Translations under genes and position numbers: made by a program | From: Polyodon spathula | Lineage: Eukaryota; Chordata; Actinopteri; Acipenseriformes; Polyodontidae | Direction: 5' to 3' | Assembly: GCF_017654505.1 (NCBI RefSeq) | Contig: NC_054537.1 | Coordinates: 416,494 to 480,493, forward strand | DNA length: 64,000 nucleotides | The notes under the pieces: model-generated | Databases searched by the model: none | Told to the model about the DNA's origin: nothing | What the model saw: the letters and a program-made list of their open reading frames with translations, nothing else | Shown: positions 1 through 13,757 of the stretch, piece by piece | Layout: each line of letters starts with the position of its first letter | Position numbering within the stretch: the stretch's first letter is position 1

Positions 1-1290
1 GACGTTGTTCCTCCTCACAGAGAACTCGGTCCACTGTGGCCAGTCCCGCCTGTGGTAGTGTGCCTTGATGTCCCTGCTGTCCCAAAGGCAAAGATAGCAG
101 GGAAACTTGGTAAAACCGCCTTGGAGACCCATCAGGAATGCTACCATTTTGAAGTCTCCTATGACCTCCCAGCCGTACTCATCATACTTCAAGGCATCCA
201 GCAAGGTCTTGGTGCTGTTGTAATCCTCTTTGAGGTGCACTGAGTGAGCCAGGGGAAGAGACGGGTACTTGTTACCATTATGGAGCAGCACAGCTTTGAG
301 GCTCCTGGATGAGCTGTCAATGAAGAGGCGCCACTCATTCTGGATACAGGCAATTCTGATTGCCTCGAACAGACTGGTCACATTGTGGCAGAAGCAGAGC
401 CCACCTTGACGGGTGAAGAAGCTGGAAAAAGGTTGGTGACGCTTCCTCTGATCTGCGACTTGCACACTTTCATCCAACAAGTTCCATTGCTTGAGCCTAG
501 ACGTCAAAAGCTCAGCATTGGACTTGGTGAGACCAAGATCTCTAATCAAGTCGTTGAGGTCTTTTTGGTTGGGGTAGTATGGGTTTCTCTCCTCAGCTCC
601 ACCTCTGAAATTGTCATCTGGATCTACAACGTCTTCTTTGCTCTCTGACTTGCTGCTCTCTTCTAAAGACGGCTGCTCTCTCTCCGGAGGAGTGAGTACA
701 GGGAGCTCATGGCAGTGTGGCACCAGGGCGATGGATGAAGGAAGGTCCAGCTACGTGATAGCAGGTGCATTCTTGCCAGTCCGACGTTTGGAAGGGTCCA
801 CCATGCAGAAGTAGCAGTTGGTCAGTGGGTTCCCGCCAAATTCTTGGGATAGCGAACTTCATGGCTCTCTTTTCCCCTCTGTACCACCCTACAAAAATAT
901 ATTTATTTCACCCATGTGTAAGAGATTCTCGCAACATTTTTTATATATGATATATTTTTTCAATAACATTGAAAATTGTAAAACATTTTAAAATTAAAAA
1001 CTTTTACAATTTTAAAAATTTTAACAAATTTTATAACATAAAATTCCGAGCAACAATTGTCCATCTTACCTTCCAGAGATTTTTTTGCAGTGCTCGCAGG
1101 TGAAATGAGGTGCCCGGGGTTTGTCTTGATCTCTGACAGGCATGCCAAAATATGCCTTGTAGGCCTCACATATCTTAGCAGGTGCTTCCACGGAGTACTT
1201 TTTCGCTCTTGTCTTGATAAATTGGCCGCAGACATAGCAAAATGCATCTTGCAGCCTCTTGATGCCATCTCAGATATGTATCCGCTTAGG
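1..1290 (-). pseudogene. Broken copy of a repetitive two-exon gene family of unknown function
   Basis: Exon A (1290-1070) reads IKRLQDAFCYVCGQFIKTRA then FGMPVRDQDKPRAPHFTCEHC. A 181-base intron follows (1069-889; donor GAAG/GTAAGA, acceptor TTTTTGTAG). Exon B (888 to window edge) reads WYRGEKRAMKFAIPRIWREP, then RNPYYPNQKDLNDLIRDLGL, FLMGLQGGFTKFPCYLCLWD and beyond. I recognise this as a family present in many copies in fish and invertebrate genomes, but I know no reliable family name or function; the CxxC and CYLC motifs suggest metal binding. Defects: a stop in the leader, a seven-A run that shifts the frame near 1083, a small deletion near 828 and a TAG at 753-751. The body runs off the window. 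Confidence 0.75.
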
Positions 1291-1329
1291 CAGCTGGAAC
1301 TAAACTGAACTGGTGGGTTTAAGGCCCCA

Positions 1330-1337
1330 TATTTATA
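1330..1337 (-). promoter_or_regulatory. TATA box of the repetitive gene copy
   Basis: TATAAATA on the minus strand, about 40-60 bases before the first coding similarity of the pseudogene and 19 bases from the heat-shock element. The spacing suits a compact promoter. Confidence 0.5.
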
Positions 1338-1355
1338 CTACCATTTATATTACTG

Positions 1356-1426
1356 GAAAGTTCTAGAAAGTTCTAGAAGTTACTCCAAGTATACTCAGCA
1401 CTGAATCTATCTGGAATGTTCTGGAA
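1356..1426. promoter_or_regulatory. Heat-shock elements (five plus three perfect pentamers)
   Basis: 1356-1378 is GAA-ag-TTC-ta-GAA-ag-TTC-ta-GAA, five alternating nGAAn units with no mismatch. 1414-1426 is GAA-tg-TTC-tg-GAA, three more. Trimeric HSF binds three or more such units. Position just upstream of the TATA box makes a functional promoter element plausible. Confidence 0.6.
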
Positions 1427-1431
1427 AATAG

Positions 1432-3148
1432 ATAAATTTCAAAATATCACTGTCTTGGTCACAAAAGCAAAGTTTGTGGGGAATAATAGCCATTTTCTAT
1501 ACTTCTGAGGCATAAGCAATTAGGAAATAACACTTACTACCCAGGAACCAAAAAAAAAATAAATTGTTACACGGTGACATCAATCCAGGTTTGTCCAGTT
1601 GTTTTGAGTGTAACAGTGGCTCACAAGTGACTTTGGGAACACTCATGCTTTTGTGCTGACTTTGATAGATATCCTACATTGTAACCAGTGCTGATCCACA
1701 TCATCATTTCTGTACTGAGCAGAAGTTCCAGCGGTACCATTTGTTTAATTGACAGCTACCTGTACCACAGATACCTTTCATAATTTGAATGTTGTAAGTG
1801 GCGAGTATATTCCTTCCCTTCCTGTGTCAGTTTGGTATTTCTGGTGTTATTCACACAAACCACCTGCGACCTGTGAAAACACAGGTATAGAGGTCAGTGT
1901 GTGTGCAGAACGTTTGTAATGAACTGTGTTCACAATGAACAGCGCTGGTGAAATGCTTCTGTGCTCTACAAACACTTCAAATATGGTCTTACATCCATCA
2001 AGTAGAGTTAATTCAGCTGTGATAATGGCTTCCTCTGTTGCTTCTGGATATTTTTTATTCATTATTATTATTCATGGTTTGGCGGTCTCATCTTTTGGCC
2101 ACTTCCTATCTGCAGCACTGGGATGCATGTAGCTGTTCATGTTTCTCCAGCCGGCCTCACGCAGGTAGCCCTCAAGCACCCACGGACGAGGCCTCCGGCC
2201 AAATTTATCATTCACTCGGGCCCTAAGCGTCCATCACAGCTCATTAAATCATCTGCAAATGCAATCAATAAATCACTCATTCACTGTGGATTCTCCTTGC
2301 TGAAAAGACACTTCTACACACTATCCACCCTCTCTAACACAGACCTTGAAAAATTACTGAAATCCTGAGATTCCTGTTCCGCTGAAATAACAGCATCTTG
2401 CACGCAAAGAAAAAAAAAGAATTCAGTGCTGTCTCAACTCTGCCTCCTGGTGGATGGCAATGTAAAATTCAACACATTAAAAATAAATAGTTACTTACTT
2501 TTGCATGTTTCAATTAAATCCATTTATTCAGCTTAAGGTTGTGTGCAGTTCAAAGATATACATGGGACTCATTTTGAGGTTCCTTTATTGGCATAAGGAT
2601 ATTTAATAAAAAATCAAAAATTTTGCCATAAAAATTACTTCTGCTTTTTTTTTTTTTTTTTTTTTTTACAAATCCACTGTTTGACCTGGATTACAAATGC
2701 AATAAAGCCCTTCAGGGTGTCTGTATGCATTGAATATACAGACTTCTCAATGTCCCAGTGCCCCTGTATATTCAACACCTGTCAGGCCTTATTGCATACA
2801 TGTACCAAGGGCCTTTAACCACACAGGAGTGGTATATATCATCGGAACCACACAGCTCAAACTGGTTTATACTGCTTATAACATGGCTAACTGTCCTTTG
2901 GGAGAAGAAAAACTATTTAAATAATTAAAACATATTTTAAATTAAGACAAAAACCAGAAACTTTTATTATGTGTACATCTGCAGTGTAATATAGTCCAAA
3001 GTGTAATTACATTTATTTTTAATTTATTAAAATAAATCGCACATGTCCAGAAACTGGCGGACAAGCTGATGATGTTGATGGTCTGGACAGAGCTCATACA
3101 TTCATATAACATACATCTTCACTCTTTTCAATCAATCAATTAATCAAT
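1432..3148. other. No gene recognised; A+T-rich unique sequence
   Basis: No coding frame with family similarity. Contains a T-run at 2645-2668. TGCCTCCTGGTGG at 2441-2453 resembles the reverse of a CTCF core with one mismatch. Confidence 0.6.
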
Positions 3149-3149
3149 C

Positions 3150-6100
3150 TTCACAATGCAATGACACAGGTGTCTGATTCTTCAATGCAATGACACAGGT
3201 GTCTGATTCTTCACTGCAATGACACAGGTGTCTCATTCTTCACTCTGCAATGACACAGGTGTCTGATTCTTCAATGCAATGACACAGGTGTCTGTTTCTT
3301 CACTCTGCAATGACACAGGTGTCTGATTCTTCAAAATGCAATGACACAGGTGTCTGCAATGACACATTCTTCAATGCAATGACACTGCAATGACACAGGT
3401 GTCTGATTCTTCAGAATGCAATGACACAGGTGTCTGATTCTTCACACTGCAATGACACAGGTGTCTGATTCTTCAGAATGCAATGACACAGGTGTCTGAT
3501 TCTTCAGAATGCAATGACACAGGTGTCTGATTCTTCGCTCTGCAATGACACAGGTGTCTGATTCTTCACTCTGCAATGACACAGGTGTCTGATTCTTCAC
3601 TCTGCAATGACAATGCAATGACACAGGTGTCTGATTCTTCACTCTGCAATGACACAGGTGTCTGATTCTTCACTCTGCAATGACACAGGTGTCTGTTTCT
3701 TCACTCTTCAATGACACAGGTGTCTGATTCTTCACTCTGCAATGACACAGGTGTCTGATTCTTCAGAATGCAATGACACAGGTGTCTCATTCTTCACTAT
3801 GCAGTGACACAGGTGTCTGATTCTTCACTCTGCAATGACACAGGTGTCTGATTCTTCACTCTGCAATGACACAGGTGTCTGATTCTTCACTCTGCAATGA
3901 CACAGGTGTGTCTCACTCTGCAATTCTTCATTCTTCACTGCAATGACACAGGTGTCTGATTCTTCACTCTGCAATGACACAGGTGTCTGATTCTTCACTC
4001 TCAATGCTGACACAGGTGTCTGATTCTTCACTCTGCAATGATGACACAGGTGTCTGATTCTTCAGACACAATGCAATGACACAGGTGTCTGATTCTTCAC
4101 TCTGCAATGACACAGGTGTCTGATTCTTCTCTGAATGCAATGACACAGGTGTCTGATTCTTCACAGGTGTCTGATTCTTCACTCTGCAATGACACAGGTG
4201 TCTGATTCTTCACTCTGCAATGACACAGGTGTCTGATTCTTCACTCTGCAATGACACAGGTGTCTCATTCTTCACTCTGCAATGACACAGGTGTCTGATT
4301 CTTCAGAATGCAATGACACAGGTGTCTCATTCTTCACTCTGCAATGACACAGGTGTCTGATTCTTCAGAATGCAATGACACAGGTGTCTGATTCTTTCTG
4401 CAATGACACATGACACAGGTGTCAATGACACAGGTGTCTGATTCTTCACTCTGCAATGACACAGGTGTCTGTTTCTTCACTCTGCAATGACACAGGTGTC
4501 TGATTCTTCACTCTGCAATGACACAGGTGTCTGTTTCTTCACTCTGCAATGACACAGGTGTCTGATTCTTCACTCTGCAATGACACAGGTGTCTGATTCT
4601 TCACTCTGCAATGACACAGGTGTCTGATTCTTCACTCTGCAGTGACACAGGTGTCTGATTCTTCAGGTGTCTGTTTCTTCACTCTTCAATGACACAGGTG
4701 TCTGATTCTTCACTCTGCAATGACACAGGTGTCTGATTCTTCACTATGCAGTGACACAGGTGTCTGATTCTTCACTCTGCAATGACACAGGTGTCTGATT
4801 CTTCATTCTCTGCAATGACACAGGTGTCTGATTCTTCACTCTGCAATGACACAGGTGTCTGATTCTTCAGAATGCAATGACACAGGTGTCTGATTCTTCA
4901 CTCTGCAATGACACAGGTGTCTGATTCTTCACTCTGCAATGACACAGGTGTCTGATTCTTTCTTCAGGTGTCTCTGCAATGACACAGGTGTCTGATTCTT
5001 CACTCTGCAATGACACAGGTGTCTGATTCTTCACTCTGCAATGACACAGGTGTCTGATTCTTCACTCTGCAATGATACAATGATTCTTCACAGGTGTCTG
5101 ATTCTTCACTCTGCAATGACACAGGTGTCTGATTCTTCACTCTGCAATGACACAGGTGTCTGATTCTTCACTCTGCAATGACACAGGTGTCTGATTCTTC
5201 ACTCTGCAATGACACAGGTGTCTGATTCTTCACTCTGCAATGACACAGGTGTCTGATTCTTCACTCTGCAATGACACAGGTGTCTGATTCTTCACTCTGC
5301 AATGACACAGGTGTCTGATTCTTCATGCAATGCAATGACACAGGTGTCTGATTCTTCAGAATGCAATGACACAGGTGTCTGATTCTTCACTCTGCAATGA
5401 CACAGGTGTCTGTTTCTTCACTCTGCAGGTGTCTGACACAGGTGTCTGATTCTTCACTCTGCAATGACACAGGTGTCTGATTCTTCACTCTGCAATGACA
5501 CAGGTGTCTGATTCTTCACTCTGCAATGACACAGGTGTCTGATTCTTCACTCTGCAATGACACAGGTGTCTGATTCTTCAGAGGTGTCTGCAATGACACA
5601 GGTGTCTGATTCTTCACTCTGCAATGACACAGGTGTCTGATTCTTCACTCTGCAATGACACAGGTGTCTGATTCTTCACTCTGCAATGACACAGGTGTCT
5701 GATTCTTCACTCTGCAATGACACAGGTGTCTGATTCTTCACTCTGCAATGACACAGGTGTCTGATTCTTCACTCTGCAATGACACAGGTGTCTGATTCTT
5801 CACTCTGCAATGACACAGGTGTCTGATTCTTCACTCTGCAATGACACAGGTGTCTGATTCTTCACTCTGCAATGACACAGGTGTCTGATTCTTCACTCTG
5901 CAATGACACAGGTGTCTGATTCTTCACTCTGCAATGACACAGGTGTCTGATTCTTCACTCTGCAATGACACAGGTGTCTGATTCTTCACTCTGCAATGAC
6001 ACAGGTGTCTGATTCTTCACTCTGCAATGATTCTTCACAGGTGTCTGATTCTTCAGAATGCAATGACACAGGTGTCTGATTCTTCACTCTGCAATGACAC

Positions 6101-9100
6101 AGGTGTCTGATTCTTCACTCTGCAATGACACAGGTGTCTGATTCTTCACTCTGCAATGACACAGGTGTCTGATTCTTCAGAATGCAATGACACAGGTGTC
6201 TGATTCTTCAGAATGCAATGACACAGGTGTCTGATTCTTCACTCTGCAATGACACAGGTGTCTGATTCTTCACTCTGCAATGACACAGGTGTCTGATTCT
6301 TCAGAATGCAATGACACAGGTGTCTGATTCTTCAGAATGCAATGACACAGGTGTCTGATTCTTCAGAATGCAATGACACAGGTGTCTGTTTCTTCACTCT
6401 TCAATGACACAGGTGTCTGATTCTTCACTCTGCAATGACACAGGTGTCTGATTCTTCACTCTGCAATGACACAGGTGTCTGATTCTTCACTCTGCAATGA
6501 CACAGGTGTCTGATTCTTCACTCTGCAATGACACAGGTGTCTGATTCTTCACTCTGCAATGACACAGGTGTCTGTTTCTTCACTCTGCAATGACACAGGT
6601 GTCTGATTCTTCACTCTGCAATGACACAGGTGTCTGATTCTTCACTCTGCAGTGACACAGGTGTCTGATTCTTCACTCTGCAATGAAACAGGTGTCTGAT
6701 TCTTCAGAATGCAATGACACAGGTGTCTGATTCTTCAGAATGCAATGACACAGGTGTCTGATTCTTCACTCTGCAATGACACAGGTGTCTGATTCTTCAC
6801 TCTGCAATGACACAGGTGTCTGATTCTTCACTCTGCAATGACACAGGTGTCTGATTCTTCACTCTGCAATGACACAGGTGTCTGATTCTTCACTCTGCAA
6901 TGACACAGGTGTCTGATTCTTCAGAATGCAATGACACAGGTGTCTGATTCTTCACTCTGCAATGACACAGGTGTCTGATTCTTCAGAATGCAATGACACA
7001 GGTGTCTGATTCTTCACTCTGCAATGACACAGGTGTCTGATTCTTCACTCTGCAATGACACAGGTGTCTGATTCTTCACTCTGCAATGACACAGGTGTCT
7101 GTTTCTTCACTCTGCAATGACACAGGTGTCTGATTCTTCACTCTGCAATGACACAGGTGTCTGATTCTTCACTCTGCAATGACACAGGTGTCTGATTCTT
7201 CACAATGCAATGACACAGGTGTCTGATTCTTCACTCTGCAATGACACAGGTGTCTGATTCTTCACTCTGCAATGACACAGGTGTCTGATTCTTCACTCTG
7301 CAATGACACAGGTGTCTGATTCTTCAGAATGCAATGACACAGGTGTCTGATTCTTCACTCTGCAATGACACAGGTGTCTGATTCTTCAGAATGCAATGAC
7401 ACAGGTGTCTGATTCTTCACTCTGAAATGACACAGGTGTCTGATTCTTCAGAATGCAATGACACAGGTGTCTGTCTGCAATGACACAGGTGTCTGAGGTG
7501 TCTGATTCTTCACTCTTCAGAATGCAATGACACAGGTGTCTGATTCTTCAGAATGCAATGACACAGGTGTCTGATTCTTTCTTCAGGTGTCTGATTCTTC
7601 AGAATGCAATGACACAGGTGTCTGTTTCTTCACTCTTCAATGACACAGGTGTCTGTTTCTTCACTCTTCAATGACACAGGTGTCTGATTCTTCACTCTGC
7701 AATGACACAGGTGTCTGATTCTTCACTCTGCAATGACACAGGTGTCTGATTCTTCAGAATGCAATGACACAGGTGTCTGATTCTTCAGAATGCAATGACA
7801 CAGGTGTCTGATTCTTCACTCTGCAATGACACACAGGTGTCTGATTCTTCACAGGTGTCTGACAGGTGTCTGATTCTTCATGCAATGACACAGGTGTCTG
7901 ATTCTTCACTCTGCAATGATACAGGTGTCTGATTCTTCAGAATGCAATGACACAGGTGTCTGATTCTTCAGAATGCAATGACACAGGTGTCTGATTCTTC
8001 ACTCTGCAATGACACAGGTGTCTGATTCTTCACTCTGCAATGACACAGGTGTCTGATTCTTCACTCTGCAATGACACAGGTGTCTGATTCTTCACTCTGC
8101 AATGACACAGGTGTCTGATTCTTCACTCTGCAATGACACAGGTGTCTGATTCTTCAGAATGCAATGACACAGGTGTCTGATTCTTCACTCTGCAATGACA
8201 CAGGTGTCTGATTCTTCACTCTGCAATGACACAGGTGTCTGATTCTTCACTCTGCAATGACACAGGTGTCTGATTCTTCAGAATGCAATGACACAGGTGT
8301 CTGATTCTTCACTCTGCAATGACACAGGTGTCTGATTCTTCACTTCTTCAATGACACAGGTGTCTGATTCTTCACTCTGCAATGACACAGGTGTCTGATT
8401 CTTCACTCTGCAATGACACAGGTGTCTGATTCTTCACTCTGCAATGACACAGGTGTCTGATTCTTCAGAATGCAATGACACAGGTGTCTGATTCTTCACT
8501 CTGCAATGACACAGGTGTCTGATTCTTCACTCTGCAATGACACAGGTGTCTGATTCTTCACTCTGCAATGACACAGGTGTCTGATTCTTCACTCTGCAAT
8601 GACACAGGTGTCTGATTCTTCACTCTGCAATGACACAGGTGTCTGATTCTTCACTCTGCAATGACACAGGTGTCTGATTCTTCACTCTGCAATGACACAG
8701 GTGTCTGATTCTTCACTCTGCAATGACACAGGTGTCTGATTCTTCACTCTGCAATGACACAGGTGTCTGATTCTTCACTCTGCAATGACACAGGTGTCTG
8801 ATTCTTCAGAATGCAATGACACAGGTGTCTGATTCTTCACTCTGCAATGACACAGGTGTCTGATTCTTCACTCTGCAATGACACAGGTGTCTGATTCTTC
8901 ACTCTGCAATGACACAGGTGTCTGATTCTTCACTCTGCAATGACACAGGTGTCTGATTCTTCAGAATGCAATGACACAGGTGTCTGATTCTTCACTCTGC
9001 AATGACACAGGTGTCTGATTCTTCTTCACAGGTGTCTGCAATGACACAGGTGTCTGATTCTTCACTCTGCAATGACACAGGTGTCTGATTCTTCACTCTG

Positions 9101-9660
9101 CAATGACACAGGTGTCTGATTCTTCACTCTGCAATGACACAGGTGTCTGATTCTTCACTCTGCAATGACACAGGTGTCTGATTCTTCACTCTGCAATGAC
9201 ACAGGTGTCTGATTCTTCACTCTGCAATGACACAGGTGTCTGATTCTTCACTCTGCAATGACACAGGTGTCTGATTCTTCACTCTGCAATGACACAGGTG
9301 TCTGATTCTTCACTCTGCAATGATACAGGTGTCTGATTCTTCACTCTGCAATGATACAGGTGTCTGATTCTTCACTCTGCAATGAAACAGGTGTCTGATT
9401 CTTCAGAATGCAATGACACAGGTGTCTGATTCTTCACTCTGCAATGATACAGGTGTCTGATTCTTCACTCTGCAATGACACAGGTGTCTGATTCTTCACT
9501 CTGCAATGACACAGGTGTCTGATTCTTCACTCTGCAATGATACGGGTGTCTGATTCTTCACTCTGCAACGATACAGGTGTCTGATTCTTCACTCTGCAAT
9601 GATACAGGTGTCTGATTCTTCACTCTGCAATGATACGGGTGTCTGACTATTCACTCTTCA
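3150..9660. repeat. 31-bp minisatellite, about 200 units
   Basis: Unit contains TGCAATGACACAGGTGTCTG followed by ATTCTTCA, joined by CTC or GAA variants of equal length. The core GACAC-AG-GTGTC is a dyad and includes the E-box CAGGTG. Units are ragged and partly deleted in 3150-5100 and 7440-7900 and nearly uniform in 8000-9300. Near 9300-9650 GATAC variants appear, which suggests an ageing edge. Confidence 0.97.
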
Positions 9661-10035
9661 ATGACAGATACAGCATGTAAACACTGTTTATAGCACTTTG
9701 CTAAAATGAGACCCTCTGGTGGTGGCTTTTAACATTGCAGACATTACACTGAACAGATACTGTACAAAATATTTAATAATTAAAATACAGATTTACCTGT
9801 TTATAGCCTATAGAAACATTTTCAGCTTTTTCTAATTACAATATACAGTAAGATTTACTTTTCTATTTGAGATGACAGATCAATCTCTTATTTGATTAAT
9901 GCTGCCATGCACACAATGTCAGCAAGCTCAGATTGGGGGTGGGGGGGTGGGACAAATCAAACTTGTAAAAATGTTCTGTTCCCAAATCCTCCCGCCTGAC
10001 TTGTTCAATATAAACAAAGATTCTGTTCTCAGGGG
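9661..10035. other. Spacer between arrays
   Basis: A+T-rich unique sequence with a short G-run near 9935-9950. Nothing coding seen. Confidence 0.6.
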
Positions 10036-10039
10036 AGTG

Positions 10040-11345
10040 TAAGACACTAGCCTTTCCAGTGGTGAGATACAGATTCTACAGGAGCTAGGATGCAATTCAC
10101 ACTCTACATATCTCATAACTGTGTTCTGATTGGTGAGATAGATTTCACAGGAGCTAGGATGCAATGCACACTCTACATATCTCATAACTGTGTTCTGATT
10201 GGTGAGATAGATTTCACAGGAGCTAGGATGCAATGCACACTCTACATATCTCATAACTGTGTTCTGATTGGTGAGATAGATTTCACAGGAGCTAGGATGC
10301 AATGCACACTCGACATATCTCATAACTGTGTTCTGATTGGTGAGATAGATTTCACAGGAGCTAGGATGCAATGCACACTCAACATATCTCATAACTGTGT
10401 TCTGATTGGTGAGATAGATTTCACAGGAGCTAGGATGCAATGCACACTCTACATATCTCATAACTGTGTTCTGATTGGTGAGATAGATTTCACAGGAGCT
10501 AGGATGCAATGCACACTCTACATATCTCATAACTGTGTTCTGATTGGTGAGATAGATTTCACAGGAGCTAGGATGCAATGCACACTCTACATATCTCATA
10601 ACTGTGTTCTGATTGGTGAGATAGATTTCACAGGAGCTAGGATGCAATGCACACTCTACATATCTCATAACTGTGTTCTGATTGGTGAGATAGATTTCAC
10701 AGGAGCTAGGATGCAATGCACACTCTACATATCTCATAACTGTGTTCTGATTGGTGAGATAGATTTCACAGGAGCTAGGATGCAATGCACACTCTACATA
10801 TCTCATAACTGTGTTCTGATTGGTGAGATAGATTTCACAGGAGCTAGGATGCAATGCACACTCGACATATCTCATAACTGTGTTCTGATTGGTGAGATAG
10901 ATTTTACAGGAGCTAGGATGCAATGCACACTCGACATATCTCATAACTGTGTTCTGATTGGTGAGATAGATTTCACAGGAGCTAGGATGCAATTCACACT
11001 CTACATATCTCATAACTGTGTTCTGATTGGTGAGATAGATTTCACAGGAGCTAGGATGCAATGCACACTCGACATATCTCATAACTGTGTTCTGATTGGT
11101 GAGATAGATTTTACAGGAGCTAGGATGCAATGCACACTCGACATATCTCATAACTGTGTTCTGATTGGTGAGATAGATTTCACAGGAGCTAGGATGCAAT
11201 TCACACTCTACATATCTCATAACTGTGTTCTGATTGGTGAGATAGATTTCACAGGAGCTAGGATGCAATGCACACTCGACATATCTCATAACTGTGTTCT
11301 GATTGGTGAGATAGATTTCACAGGAGCTAGGATGCAATGCACATT
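10040..11345. repeat. 69-bp minisatellite, about 19 units
   Basis: Unit carries ATCTCATAACTGTGTTCTGA, TTGGTGAGATAGATTTCACA and GGAGCTAGGATGCAATGCAC. 69 is 3 x 23, so two strands show frames of 440 and 469 codons. These are repeat shadows: no splice or start context, and protein repeats are identical apart from point variants. Confidence 0.96.
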
Positions 11346-12326
11346 CTGTATATCTTCATATCTATGTACTGTAAAGTGCAGTGCTTTCACATGTCAAGCA
11401 CTGAACCAATGACTTTTGGCAAAGAACAAATCAGTGTGTTCTTGCAGCTGCTGTGACCCTCATCTCCACACAGCAGTGGAAAGCAGATTGCATGGGGGAA
11501 GATTGCCTTTAATTCCAGTGATGTTAGTGGTTGTCACCTGTAAGTTTCTGGGTTTCACAGGACAGAACATTTCATCAAAGCTCTTCCCAAGATCCAGCCT
11601 TGATAAGCCCAATAAGAGCAAAGATTCTGATACCCTCAAGAATGTGTGCCAAGAAATATCCATTCCAAGCATAAAGACAATTGAATTCAGGCTACTGTAT
11701 ATACTGTATGCACTTACACCTCCATAAAATCCCTATTGGAAAGCATGTTCAGCAGTGTGCAAATGTACACCTCATGATTTGACATTTCTATCCTTTATAT
11801 ACCTACCTGCATGAAAACCTCAGGGTGTGAGTATTTACATTTCCAATCACTAGTCAGTGATACAGAAACAGTAGGTACTCATGCAGTGTGAGAATGTTAG
11901 ACCACTTTGTGCTTGAGCTTTAATTCAGCATCTTAAAACAATTTCTAAAAAGTCTCCAGCATTTTACCATTTGTGGCTGTGTGTTCCTTTTCTTTTACTA
12001 CTTTAAATTAATTGTATGTGTGGCTTATTAACCCTTTGTGCTCCATTTATTCAGTGCCTGTCAGGGGTCAGGTCCAATTTATTTTCACATAAGCTGTTTA
12101 TTTTACAAGCATTGTTGTAATTTTTTTCACAGTAAAACAGGTTTAAAAGGCCCTGCATATCAACAGGACACTCAGTACTGCATCTCCAGCCCTGCCCCAC
12201 TCCTTGTTTGCTGTATTTATCACACATCTCTTCACAGTAGTGCATACTGATAAATCATCTCCTGATCACTCATTTTATCACCAAACTCCTCAATAATGCT
12301 ATACAAGTAATTATTTTATTAATCAG
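11346..12326. other. Unique intergenic sequence 3' of GARS1
   Basis: No recognisable coding sequence or transposon. Several short open frames lack splice context. Confidence 0.55.
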
Positions 12327-13757
12327 CAGTTTCTCTTTGCAAGCTAGTGTACGTCTCTCAGTGGATATTGATCAGTCATGAGAAGCAGCAGTTTCTCTTT
12401 GCAGGCTAGTGTACGTCTCTCAGTATATATTGATCAGTCATGAGAAGCAGCAGTTTCTCTTTGCAGGCTAGTGTACGTCTCTCAGTGGATATTGATCAGT
12501 CATGAGAAGCAGCAGTTTCTATGTGCAGGCTAGTGCACGTCTCTCAGTCGATATTGATCAGTCATGAGAAGCAGCAGTTTCTATGTGCAGGCTAGTGTAC
12601 GTCTCTCAGTCGATATTGATCAGTCATGAGAAGCAGCAGTTTCTCTTTGCAGGCTAGTGTACGTCTCTCAGTATATATTGATCAGTCATGAGAAGCAGCA
12701 GTTTCTCTTTGCAGGCTAGTGTACGTCTCTCAGTGGATATTGATCAGTCATGAGAAGCAGCAGTTTCTCTTTGCAGGCTAGTGTACGTCTCTCAGTGGAT
12801 ATTGATCAGTCATGAGAAGCAGCAGTTTCTATGTGCAGGCTAGTGCACGTCTCTCAGTGGATATTGATCAGTCATGAGAAGCAGCAGTTTCTCTTTGCAG
12901 GCTAGTGTACGTCTCTCAGTGGATATTGATCAGTCATGAGAAGCAGCAGTTTCTCTTTGCAGGCTAGTGTACGTCTCTCAGTGGATATTGATCAGTCATG
13001 AGAAGCAGCAGTTTCTCTTTGCAGGCTAGTGTACGTCTCTCAGTGGATATTGATCAGTCATGAGAAGCAGCAGTTTCTATGTGCAGGCTAGTGCACGTCT
13101 CTCAGTAGATATTGATCAGTCATGAGAAGCAGAAGTTTCTCTTTGCAGGCTAGTGTACGTCTCTCAGTGGATATTGATCAGTCATGAGAAGCAGCAGTTT
13201 CTCTTTGCAAGCTAGTGTACGTCTCTCAGTCGATATTGATCAGTCATGAGAAGCAGCAGTTTCTCTTTGCAGGCTAGTGTACGTCTCTCAGTATATATTG
13301 ATCAGTCATGAGAAGCAGCAGTTTCTCTTTGCAGGCTAGTGTATGTCTCTCAGTATATATTAATCAGTCATGAGAAGCAGCAGTTTCTATGTGCAGGCTA
13401 GTGTACGTCTCTCAGTGGATATTGATCAGTCATGAGAAGCAGCAGTTTCTCTTTGCAGGCTAGTGCACGTCTCTCAGTGGATATTGATCAGTCATGAGAA
13501 GCAGCAGTTTCTCTTTGCAGGCTAGTGTACGTCTCTCAGTATATATTGATCAGTCATGAGAAGCAGCAGTTTCTCTTTGCAGGCTAGTGCACGTCTCTCA
13601 GTAGATATTGATCAGTCATGAGAAGCAGCAGTTTCTCTTTGCAGGCTAGTGTACGTCTCTCAGTGGATATTGATCAGTCATGAGAAGCAGCAGTTTCTCT
13701 TTGCAGGCTAGTGTACGTCTCTCAGTATATATTGATCAGTCATGAGAAGCAGCAGTT
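12327..13757. repeat. 62-bp minisatellite, 23 units, at the GARS1 3' end
   Basis: Unit CAGTTTCTCTTTGCAGGCTA then GTGTACGTCTCTCAGTGGAT and ATTGATCAGTCATGAGAAGCAG split over two words. Variants (TCTATGTGCAGG, GTGCACG, CAGTATAT) recur in blocks, showing higher-order turnover. It ends about 10 bases from the GARS1 AATAAA. Confidence 0.96.

Noticed and set aside
3150..9660. CRISPR-like array (31-bp regular units)
   Set aside because: Units are directly tandem with no unique spacers, and the context is a vertebrate gene region.
9928..11412. Frames of 469 and 440 codons on opposite strands
   Set aside because: The unit is 69 bp (3 x 23). Both strands are open over the same DNA, which is a repeat property and not coding.
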